From the NCBI RefSeq assembly GCF_003086295.3, contig NC_092039.1, positions 67,413,649-67,477,648 on the forward strand: DNA of 64,000 nucleotides. Direction: 5' to 3'. This document shows positions 32,364 through 42,448 of the stretch, piece by piece. Made by a program: the position numbers and the translations under genes. The stretch is from Arachis hypogaea. Taxonomy: Eukaryota; Streptophyta; Magnoliopsida; Fabales; Fabaceae. Each line of letters starts with the position of its first letter. Position 1 is the stretch's first letter. The notes below the pieces were generated by a model, which did no database searches, was not told where the DNA came from, and worked only from the letters and a program-made list of their open reading frames with translations.

Positions 32364-32863
32364 GATTAGCAGAAAGGGCATTTTTGCACGCCACTTGGTG
32401 CAGGGATGAGTTATCCTTGACACCTCAGGATCTGTGGACCCCACAGGATCCCCATCTACCCCACCACTCTCTCTCTTCTTCACCCACTCACCAATCACCT
32501 CAATACCTCTTCCCCAAAAACCCCTCACCTATCAAATCCCACTATTCTCTTCACCACTCACATCCATCCTTCATAAAACCCCACCTACCTCACCATTCAA
32601 ATTCAAACCACTTTCCCTTCCAAACCCACCCATAATGGCCGAACCATACCCACCCTCTCCACCCCTATATAAACCCATCTTCACCCCCTCATTTTCAAAC
32701 AACCTAACCACTACTTCTCCCCCTTGGCCGAAACACAAAGCCCCCTCCATCTCCTCTATTTCCTCTTCTTCTACTCTCTTCTTTCTTCTTTTGCTCGAGG
32801 ACGAGCAAACCTTCTAAGTTTGGTGTGGTAAAAGCGTTGCTTTTCATTTTTCCATAACCATTT
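32364..32863 (+). other. E3 spacer before ORF2
   Basis: GGATCTGTGG hairpin at about 32428-32452, C/T-rich tract, perfect hairpin TTGCTCGAGGACGAGCAA at 32791-32808, and TAAGTTTGGTGT at 32815-32826, 37 nt before ORF2. No gene was seen. Confidence 0.65.
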
Positions 32864-33310
32864 ATGGCATTTAAGGCCGGAAAAACCTCTAGAAAGAGGA
32901 AAGGGAAGGCAAAAGCTTCCACCTCCGAGTCATGGGAGATGGAGAGATTCATCTCAAGGGTGCATCAAGACCACTTCTATGAAGTTGTGGCCATGAAGAA
33001 AGTGATCCCCGAGGTCCCTTTCAAACTCAAAAAGGGTCAACTTTGATCAAAGGTTGGACCAAGTCCTCATGGATACAACTAAGAAAAGGATGGAGCAAAC
33101 AAGAGATCCCACTCATGGACATGAGCATGAGGAAACTCCTCATCATGAAATCCTTGAGATACCTCAAGGGATGCACTTTCCTCCACGAAATTATTGGGAG
33201 CAAATCAACACCTCCCTAGGAGAATTGAGTTCCAACATGGGACAACTAAGGGTGGAGCACCAAGAACATTCCATCATCCTCCATGAAATTAGAGAAGACC
33301 AAAGAGTCAT
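32864..33310 (+). pseudogene. E3 ORF2, first part, internally deleted
   Basis: The first 56 or so codons match E2 ORF2, then a deletion joins the LKK region to the VNFDQRLDQ region out of frame (TGA at 33044-33046). A second deletion removes most of the conserved centre and joins to the TKKRMEQTRDP region. The sequence is cut at 33310 by the solo LTR. It is certainly non-functional. Confidence 0.82.
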
Positions 33311-35372
33311 TGATGTGTGGAAAACGATCCAACACAAAACTCACCGGCAAGTGTACCGGGTCGCATCAAGTAATAATAACTCACATGAGTGAGGTCGATC
33401 CCACAGGGATTGAAGGATTGAGCAATTTTAGTTTAGTGGTTGATTTAGTCAAGCGAATCAAGTTTTGGTTGAGTGGGTTGTATTTAACAGAAGATAAATT
33501 GCTTGAAATGTAAAGGGAGAGGGGAAATTGCAGTAAATTAAAGAACAAGAAAGTAAAATAGACTGAATCTTAAAGAACAAGAAGTTAAATGACTGAAACT
33601 TAAAGTGCAAGAAATGTAAATTGTAGAAACTTAAAGTGCAAGAAATGTAAATTGCTTGAATGTAAAAGGGATTTGAGGACTGGGATTGCAGAATATAAAT
33701 GCAAGCTTAAACAGAAAATTAAAGTAAAATGCAGCAAGGTTCACAGAAGAACCCAAGTAAATTGTGGTCTCAGGACTTAAGAGCTTAGGTAGCAGAGCCT
33801 AAAACCCAATTTCCTTCCCAGATCCGAGTTATCAAAGCAATTGACAGAAAATTAAAGAAGAAGCAGTAGAAGAACAGAAATCAAATTCAATTATGCAGAA
33901 AAGGATCTAAAGAGATTTTAGATGGGAATTGAGACAGAATTTCCTCAATTTCACACACCCAAAACTCAGAAACAGAAGAGTAGAATTGCCCGAGTAAGAA
34001 TGAGGAAGGAGATCAGTCAATTCTCCCTTAATCCTCTGAGCTCTCGGTCAAGTCTCTCAAGAACAATTGCAAGAAATTCAAAGCTCAAAGAAAGTGCAAA
34101 ATTCAAAAGCTAAGCCAAAGGTCAATCAAAAAGTCCCTAATTACATCAAACTAGCTCCTATTTATACACTTTCTATTCTTGGATTTTGGGATTTGGATGG
34201 GCTTTTGATTTGGTGAAGAAATGAATTAAAATGAGGTTTTAATTTGAATTTTTGGCCCATGAGAAGTTGCTCCCAGGAGGCTGCCCTGCCCTTGTGGAGG
34301 GCAGGGCAGGATTTGGTGCATGTTGGTGCAGCCTTGGTGCGGTCTGGTGCGACTTTGGTGCTCAAAACGCTGCCCTGCCCGCGCCAAGGGCAGGGCAGGA
34401 AAAGTTGGTGCGCTGAATGCTACCAGAATCGAGAATTGGTGCGCCAGAATCAAAAATTGGTGCGCCAGAATCAAGAATTGGTGCGCCAGAAATTTCCTTG
34501 GTGCATAGGATGCTGCCCTGCCCTCGTGGAGGGCAGGGCAGGAAAATTTGGTGCTGCCAGGATCGAACTTGGTGCGTGCTGGTGCTGCCAGGAATGAGCC
34601 TTGGTGCGCCAGATTTGAGTTTTGGTGCGCCAGCTCCATGCATCAACAAAATGCTGCCCTGCCCTCGCGGAGGGCAGGGCACTGTTTCCACTTTGATGTC
34701 CCGTGTTCGAAACACGGCTGGGACACACTCTCAATTAATTTCCTTGGTTTCTTGGCACGGCACTCAACCTTAGTTCCTTGCTTCTTCCTTGGTCCGTGTT
34801 CGATTCTTGTGGCATGCATGGGTGACATTTTTCCTTTGATTTTCTTCCTTGGTGAGCCCGATACTGCCCTTGTGGAGGGCAGGGCAAGGTTCTCTTCTTC
34901 TTGGTTCCAAGGCACACTTTTGTGCTCTGCCCTTGTAGTGGGCAGGGCAGAGTTGCCTTCCTTGTTTGGTTCCCTTATGTTGCCCTCCTAGAGGGCAGTG
35001 TGCCCTTGTGGAGGGCAATGTTTGCCTCCCCCTTGCATGCGGCACACTTCCTCTTGCTTTGACCACACTTTCCTTTCCTTGGGCTACACTTCTTAGGCCA
35101 CGCTTTTCCTTTTCTTTCTTTTCTTCACCTATAATAAACCAAAACAACCACTCCAAGTATCACTAAATTCAAGAGGCTTATAAATCAATTAAAATTCAAT
35201 TAAAATTAGCTTAAACCTCATGATTTAACATTAATTTCATGGTGGTTGCTTGATTTAGAGACATTATGCATTTTCACTCCAAATCATTTACTTAGGATGC
35301 AAGAAAGTGCATAAATGCTAACAAAACAAGTGAAATTAGCTTGAAAAATGGGTATATGATGACTTGTCATCA
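33311..35372 (-). mobile_element. Solo LTR of the E7 family
   Basis: One 2,062-bp LTR in the same orientation as E7, flanked by GTCAT at 33306-33310 and 35373-35377, with no internal sequence. It was probably left by recombination between two LTRs. Minus-strand TATAAATAG is at 34158-34166 and the hairpin array at 34281-35017. It is more diverged from the E7 LTRs than they are from each other, with local indels in the 33540-33720 and 34420-34500 regions. Confidence 0.93.
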
Positions 35373-35377
35373 GTCAT

Positions 35378-35468
35378 GAGAGAGGAGCAACAAAGGCAAG
35401 GAAGAGACATTGAGGAGCTCAAGCACTCCATAAGATCTTCAAGAGGAAGAACAAGCCGCCATCACTAA
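35378..35468 (+). pseudogene. E3 ORF2, last part
   Basis: The C-terminal coiled-coil and basic tail of ORF2 (MREEQQRQGRDIEELK region) resume after the solo LTR and end at TAA 35466-35468. Confidence 0.75.
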
Positions 35469-36538
35469 GGTGGACCCGTTCTTTAATCTCCTTGTTCTTT
35501 ATTTCTCTGTTTTTCAAAAATTATGCTTTATGTTTTATTTATGTTTGTGTCTTATTACATGATCATTAGTGTCTTAGTGTCTATGCCTTAAAGTTATGAA
35601 TGTCCTATGAATCCATCACCTTTCTTAAGTGAAAAATGTTTTTTACAAAAGAACAAGAAGTACATGATTTCTAATTCATCCTTAAAACTAGCTTAATTAT
35701 TTTGATGTGGTGACAATACTTTTTGTTTTCTGAATGTATGCTTGAACAGTGCATATGTCTTTTGAATTTGTTGTTCAAGAATGTTAAAATTGTTGGCTCT
35801 TGAAAGAATGATGGAAAAGGAGAAATGTTATTGAGGATCTGAAAAATCATCAAATTGATTATTGAAGGAAGAAAAAGCAGTGAATATTCAAAAAAAAAAC
35901 AAGCAGAAAAAGCCAATAGCCCTTTGAACCAAAAGGCAAGGGTAAAAATAAGGATCCAAGGCTTTGAGCATCAGTGGATAGGAGGGCTGCCCACAGGAAT
36001 AAAATCCTGGCCTAAGCGGCTAAACCAAGTTGTCCCTAACCATGTGCTTGTGGCGTGAAGGTGTCAAGTGAAAACTTGAGACTGAGCGGTTAAAGTTGTG
36101 ATCCAAGGCAAAAAGAGTGTGCTTAAGAACCCTGGACACCTCTAATTGGGGACTCTAGCAAAGCTGAGTCGCAATCTGAAAAGGTTCACCCAGTTATGTT
36201 TCTGTGGCATGGATGTATCCGGTGGTAATACTGGAAAACAGAGTGCTTTGGGCCACGGCCAAGACTCATAAAGTAGCTGTGTTCAAGAATCATCATACTT
36301 AACTAGGAGAATCAATAACATTATCCGGACTCTGAGTTCCTATAGAAGCCAATCATTCTGAACTTCAGAGGATAAAGTGAGATGCCAAAACTGTTCAGAG
36401 GCAAAAAGCTACTAGTCCCGCTCATCTAATTGGAGCTAAGTTTCATTGATATTTTGGAGTCTATAGTCTATTCTCTTCTTTTTATCCTATTTGATTTTCA
36501 GTTGCTTGGGGACAAGTAACAATTTAAGTTTGGTGTTG
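35469..36538 (+). other. E3 3' non-coding region
   Basis: Homologous to the E1 and E2 3' regions. It ends in a hairpin with one mismatch (36502-36519) and TAAGTTTGGTGT (36525-36536), next to the LTR. No gene was seen. Confidence 0.62.
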
Positions 36539-37251
36539 TGATGAGCGGATAATTTATACGCTTTTTGGCATTGTTTTTAGTTTGTTTTTAGTATGTTTTA
36601 GTTAGTTTTTATTATATTTTTATTAGTTTTAATTTAAAATTCACTTTTCTAGACTTTACTATGAGTTTGTGTGTTTTTCTGTGATTTCAGGTATTTTCTG
36701 GCTGAAATTGAGGGACCTGAGCAAAAATCTGATTCAGAGGCTGAAAAAGGACTGCAGATGTTGTTGGATTCTGACCTCCCTTCACTTGAAGTAGATTTTC
36801 TGGAGCTACAGAAGCCCAATCGGTGCGCTCTCAGATGCGTTGGAAAGTAGGCATCATGGGCTTTCCCGCAATATATAATAGTCCATACTTTGCCCGAGAT
36901 TTGATGGCCCAAACCGGCGTTCCAAATCAGCTCAAGACTGCTCGGCGTTTAACGCCGGAATTGGCACAGAAGTAGGAGTTAAACGCCCAAACTGGCACAA
37001 AAGCTGGCGTTTAACTCTAAGAAAAGTCTCTACACAAAGAAGCTTCAATGCTCAGCCCAAGCACACACCAAGTGGGCCCAGAAGTGGATTTTTACGTCAT
37101 TTACTCTTTTTTGTAAATCCTAAGCTACTAGTTCTCTATAAATAGGACCTTTTGCTATTGTATTTTCATCTTTGGATCAATTTAGATCTTAGGATAATCT
37201 TTGGACGTCTAGTTCATCTTGGTAGCTATCTTTGAGTAGTCTTATGCTATC
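36539..37251 (+). repeat. E3 3' LTR, truncated
   Basis: First 713 bases of the LTR, including TATAAATAG at 37137-37145. It matches the E3 5' LTR up to CTTATGCTATC and then switches without transition to gag of E4. Confidence 0.88.
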
Positions 37252-38261
37252 AAAGAAACAGGTTTAGCAATAGCAAGCCTTTTCCATCATCTTCTCAGCA
37301 ACAGACAGAGAATTCTGAGCAGAGCACCTCTAACTTAGCAAATATAGTCTCTGATCTGTCTAAAGCCACTTTAAGTTTCATGAGTGAAACAAGGTCCTCC
37401 ATCAGAAATTTGGAGGCACAAGTGGGCCAGCTGAGTAAGAAAGTCACTGAAACTCCTCCTAGTACTCTCCCAAGCAATACTGAAGAGAATCCAAAACGAG
37501 AGTGCAAGGCCTTTGACATAATCAACATGGCCGAACTTAGAGAGGAAGGAGAGGACGTGAATCCCAATGAGGAAGACCTCATGGGACGTCTCTCAAGAAA
37601 GAAGGAGTTCCTTATTGAGGACTTAAAGGAATCTGAGGCTCATATAGAGACCATAGAGATCCCATTAAACCTCCTTCTGCCATGCATGAGCTCTGAAAAC
37701 TATTCTTCCTCTAAAGAGGATGAAGATGTAACTGGAGAGCAAGTTGTTCAATATCTAAGAGCTATCATGAAGTTGAATGCCAAGTTGTTTGGTAATGAGA
37801 CTTGGGAAGGTGAACCTCCCTTGCTCATTAGTGAACTAGATACATGGGTTTAGCAAACTTTACCTCAAAAGAAACAAGATCCTGGTAAATTCTTAATACC
37901 CTGTACCATAGGCACCATGACCTTTGAAAAGGCTCTGCGTGACTTAGGGTCAGGCATAAATCTTATGCCACTCTCTGTAATGGAGAAGCTGGGGATCATT
38001 GAGGTACAGCCTGCCATATTCTCATTGCAAATGGCAGACAAGTCAGTAAGACAAGCTTATGGATTGGTAGAGGACGTGCTGGTAAAGGTTGAAGGCCTTT
38101 ACATCCCTGCTGATTTCATAATTTTAGACACTAGGAAGGAGGAGGATGAATGCATCATCCTTGGAAGACCTTTCCAAGCCACAGTAGGAGTTGTGATAGA
38201 TGTTAACAGAGGAGAATTAGTCCTTCAATTGAATGGGGACTACCTTGTGTTTAAGACCTAA
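37252..38261 (+). pseudogene. E4 gag-protease fragment
   Basis: Starts without a start codon in the linker (NRFSNSKPFPSSSQQQ region) and continues through the coiled-coil segment and acidic region to the protease. CAG has become TAG at 37851-37853. The protease motif DLGSGINLMP keeps its Asp. The frame ends at TAA 38259-38261, before the NSKFGV repeats, which remain as non-coding motif copies to about 38430. Confidence 0.82.
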
Positions 38262-38666
38262 GGGTGTTCTCCTTTAACAATGGAGCGGAAGCATGAAAAG
38301 CTTCTCTCAGTACAGAGTCAAACAGAGCCCCCACAATCAAACTCTAAGTTTGGTGTTGGGAGGCCACAGCTAAACTCTAAGATTGGTGTTGAATCCCCAC
38401 AATCCTACTCTAAGTTTGGTGTTGGGAGTCTACAACATTGACCTGATCACTTTTGAGGCTCCATGAGAGCCCACTGTCAAGCTAGTGACATTAAAGGAGT
38501 GCTTATTGGGAGGCAACCCAATTTTTATTTATCTTATTTTATTTTTTTTATTGTTCTTTTATGTTTTACTAGTTTCATAATCATGTGGAGTCACAAAATA
38601 AATATTAAAATTAAAAATAGGATCAAAAACAGCAGAAGAAAAAGCACACCCTGGAGGAAGGGCTAA
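38262..38666 (+). promoter_or_regulatory. E4 repeat-motif tail and post-gag-pr block
   Basis: Copies of CTAAGTTTGGTGTTGGGAG (one with AAGATT) run to about 38430. The CAAGCTAGTGACATTAAAGG block and TTGGGAGGCAACCCA end at about 38520. A-rich spacer follows. Confidence 0.6.
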
Positions 38667-38939
38667 CTGGAGTTTAAACGCCAGTAAAGAGCATCTGGCT
38701 GGCATTCAACTCCAGAATAGAGCATGGATCTGGCGTTGAACGCCAGAAACAAGCAACATCCTGGCGTTTAAACGGCAAGAAAATACCCTGAGGAGAGCTG
38801 GCGCTGAACGCCAGAAACAAGCATGGAACTGGCGTTCAACGCCAGAAACATGCTGCAACTGGGCGTTGAACGCCCAAAATAAGCATGAAACTGGGGTTCA
38901 ACGCCAGAAACAAGCATCAATCTAGCATTGAACGCCAGG
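38667..38939 (+). repeat. Palindrome array of E4
   Basis: About nine units, mostly with G or C centres (GGCGTTGAACGCC, GGCGTTCAACGCC). Several arms are mutated singly, such as GGGGTTCAACGCC. Confidence 0.87.
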
Positions 38940-39443
38940 ATTGCTTGAAAAGGGCATTTTACATGCCTCATTGGTGCAGGGATGTAAATCCTTGACACCT
39001 CAGGATCTGTGGACCCCACAGGATCATCTCAGGATCTGTGGACCCCACAGGATCCCCACCTACCTCAGCTCACCTTTTCTTTTCTTCACACAATCCAATA
39101 GCACTCTTCCCTAAAACCCTTCACCAATCACCTCAATCTCTCTTTCCCATCACCTCTTCACCACTCACATACTTCCACTCTTCCCCAGAAACCCCACCTA
39201 CCTTCAAAATTCAAAATCTCTTTCCCACCCAAACCCACCCTAAATAGCCGAACCTACTCCCTCTCCCTCCACTATATAAACCCCTCCATTCTTCTTCATT
39301 TCACACAACACAACCCTCTCTCCCTCTCCTCCATATTCTCTTCTTCTTCGTCTATTCTTTCTTCTCTTTCTCGAGGGCGAGCAATATTCTAAATTTGGTG
39401 TGATAAAAGCATAAGCTTTTTTTTTGTTTTTCCATAACCACCT
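38940..39443 (+). other. E4 spacer before ORF2
   Basis: Two GGATCTGTGG/CCACAGGATC hairpins at about 39001-39055, a C/T-rich tract, then a slightly degraded hairpin and motif (CTAAATTTGGTGTG) before ORF2. Confidence 0.6.
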
Positions 39444-40623
39444 ATGGCACCTAAGGTTGGAGAAACCTCTAGAAAAGGGAAAAGGAAGACAAAAGCTTCC
39501 ACCTCCGAGTCATGGGAGATGGAGAGATTCATCTCTAAAGCCCATCAAGACCACTTCTATGATGTTGTGGCCAAGAAGAAGGTGATCCCTGAGGTCCCTT
39601 TCAAACTCAAGGAAAATGAGTATCTGGAGATCCGACATGAGATCCAAAGAAGAAGTCCGACATGAGATCCAAAGAAGAAGTTGGGAAGTTCTGACCAACC
39701 CCATTCAACAAGTCGGAATCTTAATGGTTCAAGAGTTCTATGCCAATGTATGGATCACTAGGAACCATAATCAAAGTGTGAACCCAAATCCAAAGAATTA
39801 TCTTACAATGGTTCGAGGGAAATACTTAGATTTCAGTCCGGAAAATGAAAGGTTGGTGTTTAACTTGCCCATGATGCAAGGAGATGCATGCCCCTACACA
39901 AGAAGGGTCAACTTTGATCAAAGGTTGGACCATGTCCTTATGGACATATGTGCTGAAGGAGCTCAATGGAAAAGAGACTCCAAAGGCAAGCTGGTTCAAT
40001 TAGGAAGACTGGACCTCAAGCTTGTGGCTAGAGGATGGTTGGAGTTCATCCAACGCTCCATCATCCCCACTAGCAACCAATCCGAAGTTACTGTAGATCG
40101 GGCCATCATGATCCATAGCATCATGATTGGAGAGGAAGTAGAAGTTCATAAAGTCATCTCCCTTGAATTCTACAAAATAGCTGAAAAGCCCTCTACCTTG
40201 GCAAGGCTAGCTTCTCCTCATCTTATTTGCCATCTATGCTACTCAGCTGGAGTTATCATAGAAGGAGACGTCCTTATTGAAGAGGACAAGCCCATCACTA
40301 AGAAGAGGATGGAGCAAACAAGAGAGCCCACTCATGGATCCCAAGAGACGCATGAGGAAGCTCATCACCAAGGAATCTCGAAGATGCCTCAAGGGATGCA
40401 ATTTTCTCCCAACAACTATTGGGAACAACTCAACACTTCTCTAGAAGACTTGAGTTACAATATGGATCAATTAAGGGTGGAACATCAAGAACACTCCATC
40501 ATTCTTCATGAAATTAGAGAAGATCAAAGAGCAATGAGGGAGGAGCAACAAAGGCAAGGAAGAGACATAGAAGAGCTCAAGGACATCATTGGTTCTTCAA
40601 GAAGAAAGCACCACCATCACTAA
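39444..40623 (+). pseudogene. E4 ORF2, frameshifted by a 25-bp duplication
   Basis: ORF2 from ATG 39444 (MAPKVGETSRK) to TAA 40621-40623. A perfect tandem copy of 25 bases (39631-39655 and 39656-39680) shifts the frame. After it, the rest reads open to the end with all conserved parts: QQVGILMVQEFYAN, VARGWLEFIQ, the charged coiled-coil-like C-terminus and a KHHHH tail. Apart from the duplication this is the best preserved full-length ORF2 in the window. No signal peptide or membrane segment was seen. Confidence 0.82.
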
Positions 40624-41718
40624 GGTGGACTCATTCCTTGTTCTTATTTCCCTTGTTTTTTGATTTTTAAGCTTTATGTTATCTATGTTTGTGTCTTTAT
40701 TACATGATCATTAGTATGTAGTAACTATGTCTTAAAGCTATGAATAATTTCATGAATCCTCCACCTTTCTTAAATGAAAAATGTGTTTAATACAAAAAGA
40801 ACAAGAGGTACTAGAGTTTCGAATTTATCCTTGATTTAGTTTAATTATATTGATGTGGTGACAATACTTTTTGTTTTTTGAATGAATGCTTGAACAGTGC
40901 ATATTTTTTATCTTGTTGTTTATGAATGTTAAAATTGTTGGCTCTTGAAAGAATGATGAACAAAGAGAAATGCTATTGATAATCTGAAAAATCATGAAAT
41001 TGATTCTTGAAGCAAGAAAAAGCAGTGAATAGCAAAAGCTTGCGAAAAAAAAGTAACGAAAAAAATAGAAAGAAAAAGAAAAAGCAAGCAGGAAAAGCCA
41101 ATAGCCCTTAAAACCAAAAGGCAAGGGTAAAAAGGATCCAAGGCTTTGAGCATCAATGGATAGGAGGGCCCAAGGAAATAAAATCCAGCTCTAAGCGGCT
41201 AAATCAAGCTGTCCCTAACCATGTGCTTGTGGCATGCTGGTCCAAGTGAAAAGCTTGAGACTGAGTGGTTAAAGTCGTGATCCAAAGCAAAAGAGTGTGC
41301 CTAAGAGCTCTGGACACCTCTAATTGGGGACTTTAGCAAAGCTGAGTCACAATCTGAAAAGGTTCACCCAGTTATGTGTCTGTGGCATTTATGTATCCGG
41401 TGGTAATACTGGAAAACAAAGTGCTTAGGGCCATGGCCAAGACTCATAAAAGTAGATGTGTTCAAGAATCAACAAACTTAACTAGGAGAATCAATAACAC
41501 TATCTGAAATTCTAAGTTCCTAGCGATGCCAATCATTCTAAACTTCAAAGGATAAAGTGAGATGCCAAAACTGTTCAGAAGCAAAAAGCTACAAGTCCTG
41601 CTCATCTAATTAGAATTAATATTCATTGATATTCTGAGCTTTATAGTATATTCTCTTCTTTTTAACCTAATTGATTTTCAGTTTCTTGGGGACAAGTAAC
41701 AATTTAAGTTTGGTGTTG
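40624..41718 (+). other. E4 3' non-coding region
   Basis: Same as in E1, including the A-rich run near 41040-41090. The hairpin before the LTR is degraded (TTTCTTGGGGACAAGTAA); the motif TAAGTTTGGTGT is intact. Confidence 0.62.
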
Positions 41719-42448
41719 TGATGAGCGGATAATTTATACGCTTTTTGACATTGTTTTTAAGTTGTTTTTAGTAGGATCTAGCTACTGTTAGGGATGTTTT
41801 CATTAGTTTTTATGCTAAATTCATATTTCTGGACTTTACTATGTGTTTGTGTGTTTTTCTGTGATTTCAGGTAATTTTTGGCTGAAATTGAGGGACCTGA
41901 GCAAAACTCTGATAAAAGGCTGACAAAAGACTGCTGATGCTGTTGGATTCTGACCTCCCTGCACTCGAAATGGATTTTTTGGAGCTAAAAAACTCCAAAT
42001 GGCGCGCTCTTAGCAGTGTTGGAAAGTAGACATTCAGAGCTTTCCATCAATATATAATAGTCCATACTTTATTTGAGATTTGACGATGCAAATTGTTGCT
42101 CAACGCCAGTTCCACGCTGCATTCTGGAGTCAAACGCCAGAAACACGTCAAGAACCAGAGTTGAACGCCAAAAACACGTTACAACTTGGCGTTCAACTCC
42201 AAGAGAAGCCTCTACACTTGTAAAGTTAAAGATCAGCCCGAGCACACACCAAGTGGGCCCCGGAAGTGGATTTCTGCATCAATTACTTACTTCTGTAAAC
42301 CCTAGTAGCTAGTTTAGTATAAATAGAACTTTTAACTATTGTACTAGGGGTCTAGTCTTTTGACCATTTGGTCTTTTGATCACATTTGGGCACTGGCCAT
42401 TTGGCCATGCCTGGACCTCCATCACTTATGTATTTTCAACGGTGGAGT
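41719..42448 (+). repeat. E4 3' LTR, truncated
   Basis: 730 bases from TGATGAGCGG to TTTTCAACGGTGGAG, where homology ends. TATAAATAG is at 42318-42326; degenerate palindromes lie at 42090-42205. Confidence 0.88.

Larger units (their letters stand above)
26395..37251 (+). mobile_element. E3: non-autonomous LTR retrotransposon, 3' LTR truncated
   Basis: 5' LTR, primer site, leader, gag-protease, array, internally deleted ORF2, 3' region and about 713 bases of 3' LTR. A solo LTR of the E7 family sits in ORF2. The 3' LTR stops abruptly at about 37251 and continues as gag of E4, so no right target duplication can be seen. It has no pol enzymes. It groups with E2. Confidence 0.9.
37252..42448 (+). 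mobile_element. E4: element lacking its 5' half and LTR 3' end
   Basis: Begins inside the Gln/Asn-rich linker of gag and continues through protease, array, ORF2 and 3' region into the first 730 bases of the 3' LTR (41719-42448). Both ends are broken, so no target duplication is visible. By sequence it belongs with E1 and E5. Confidence 0.87.
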
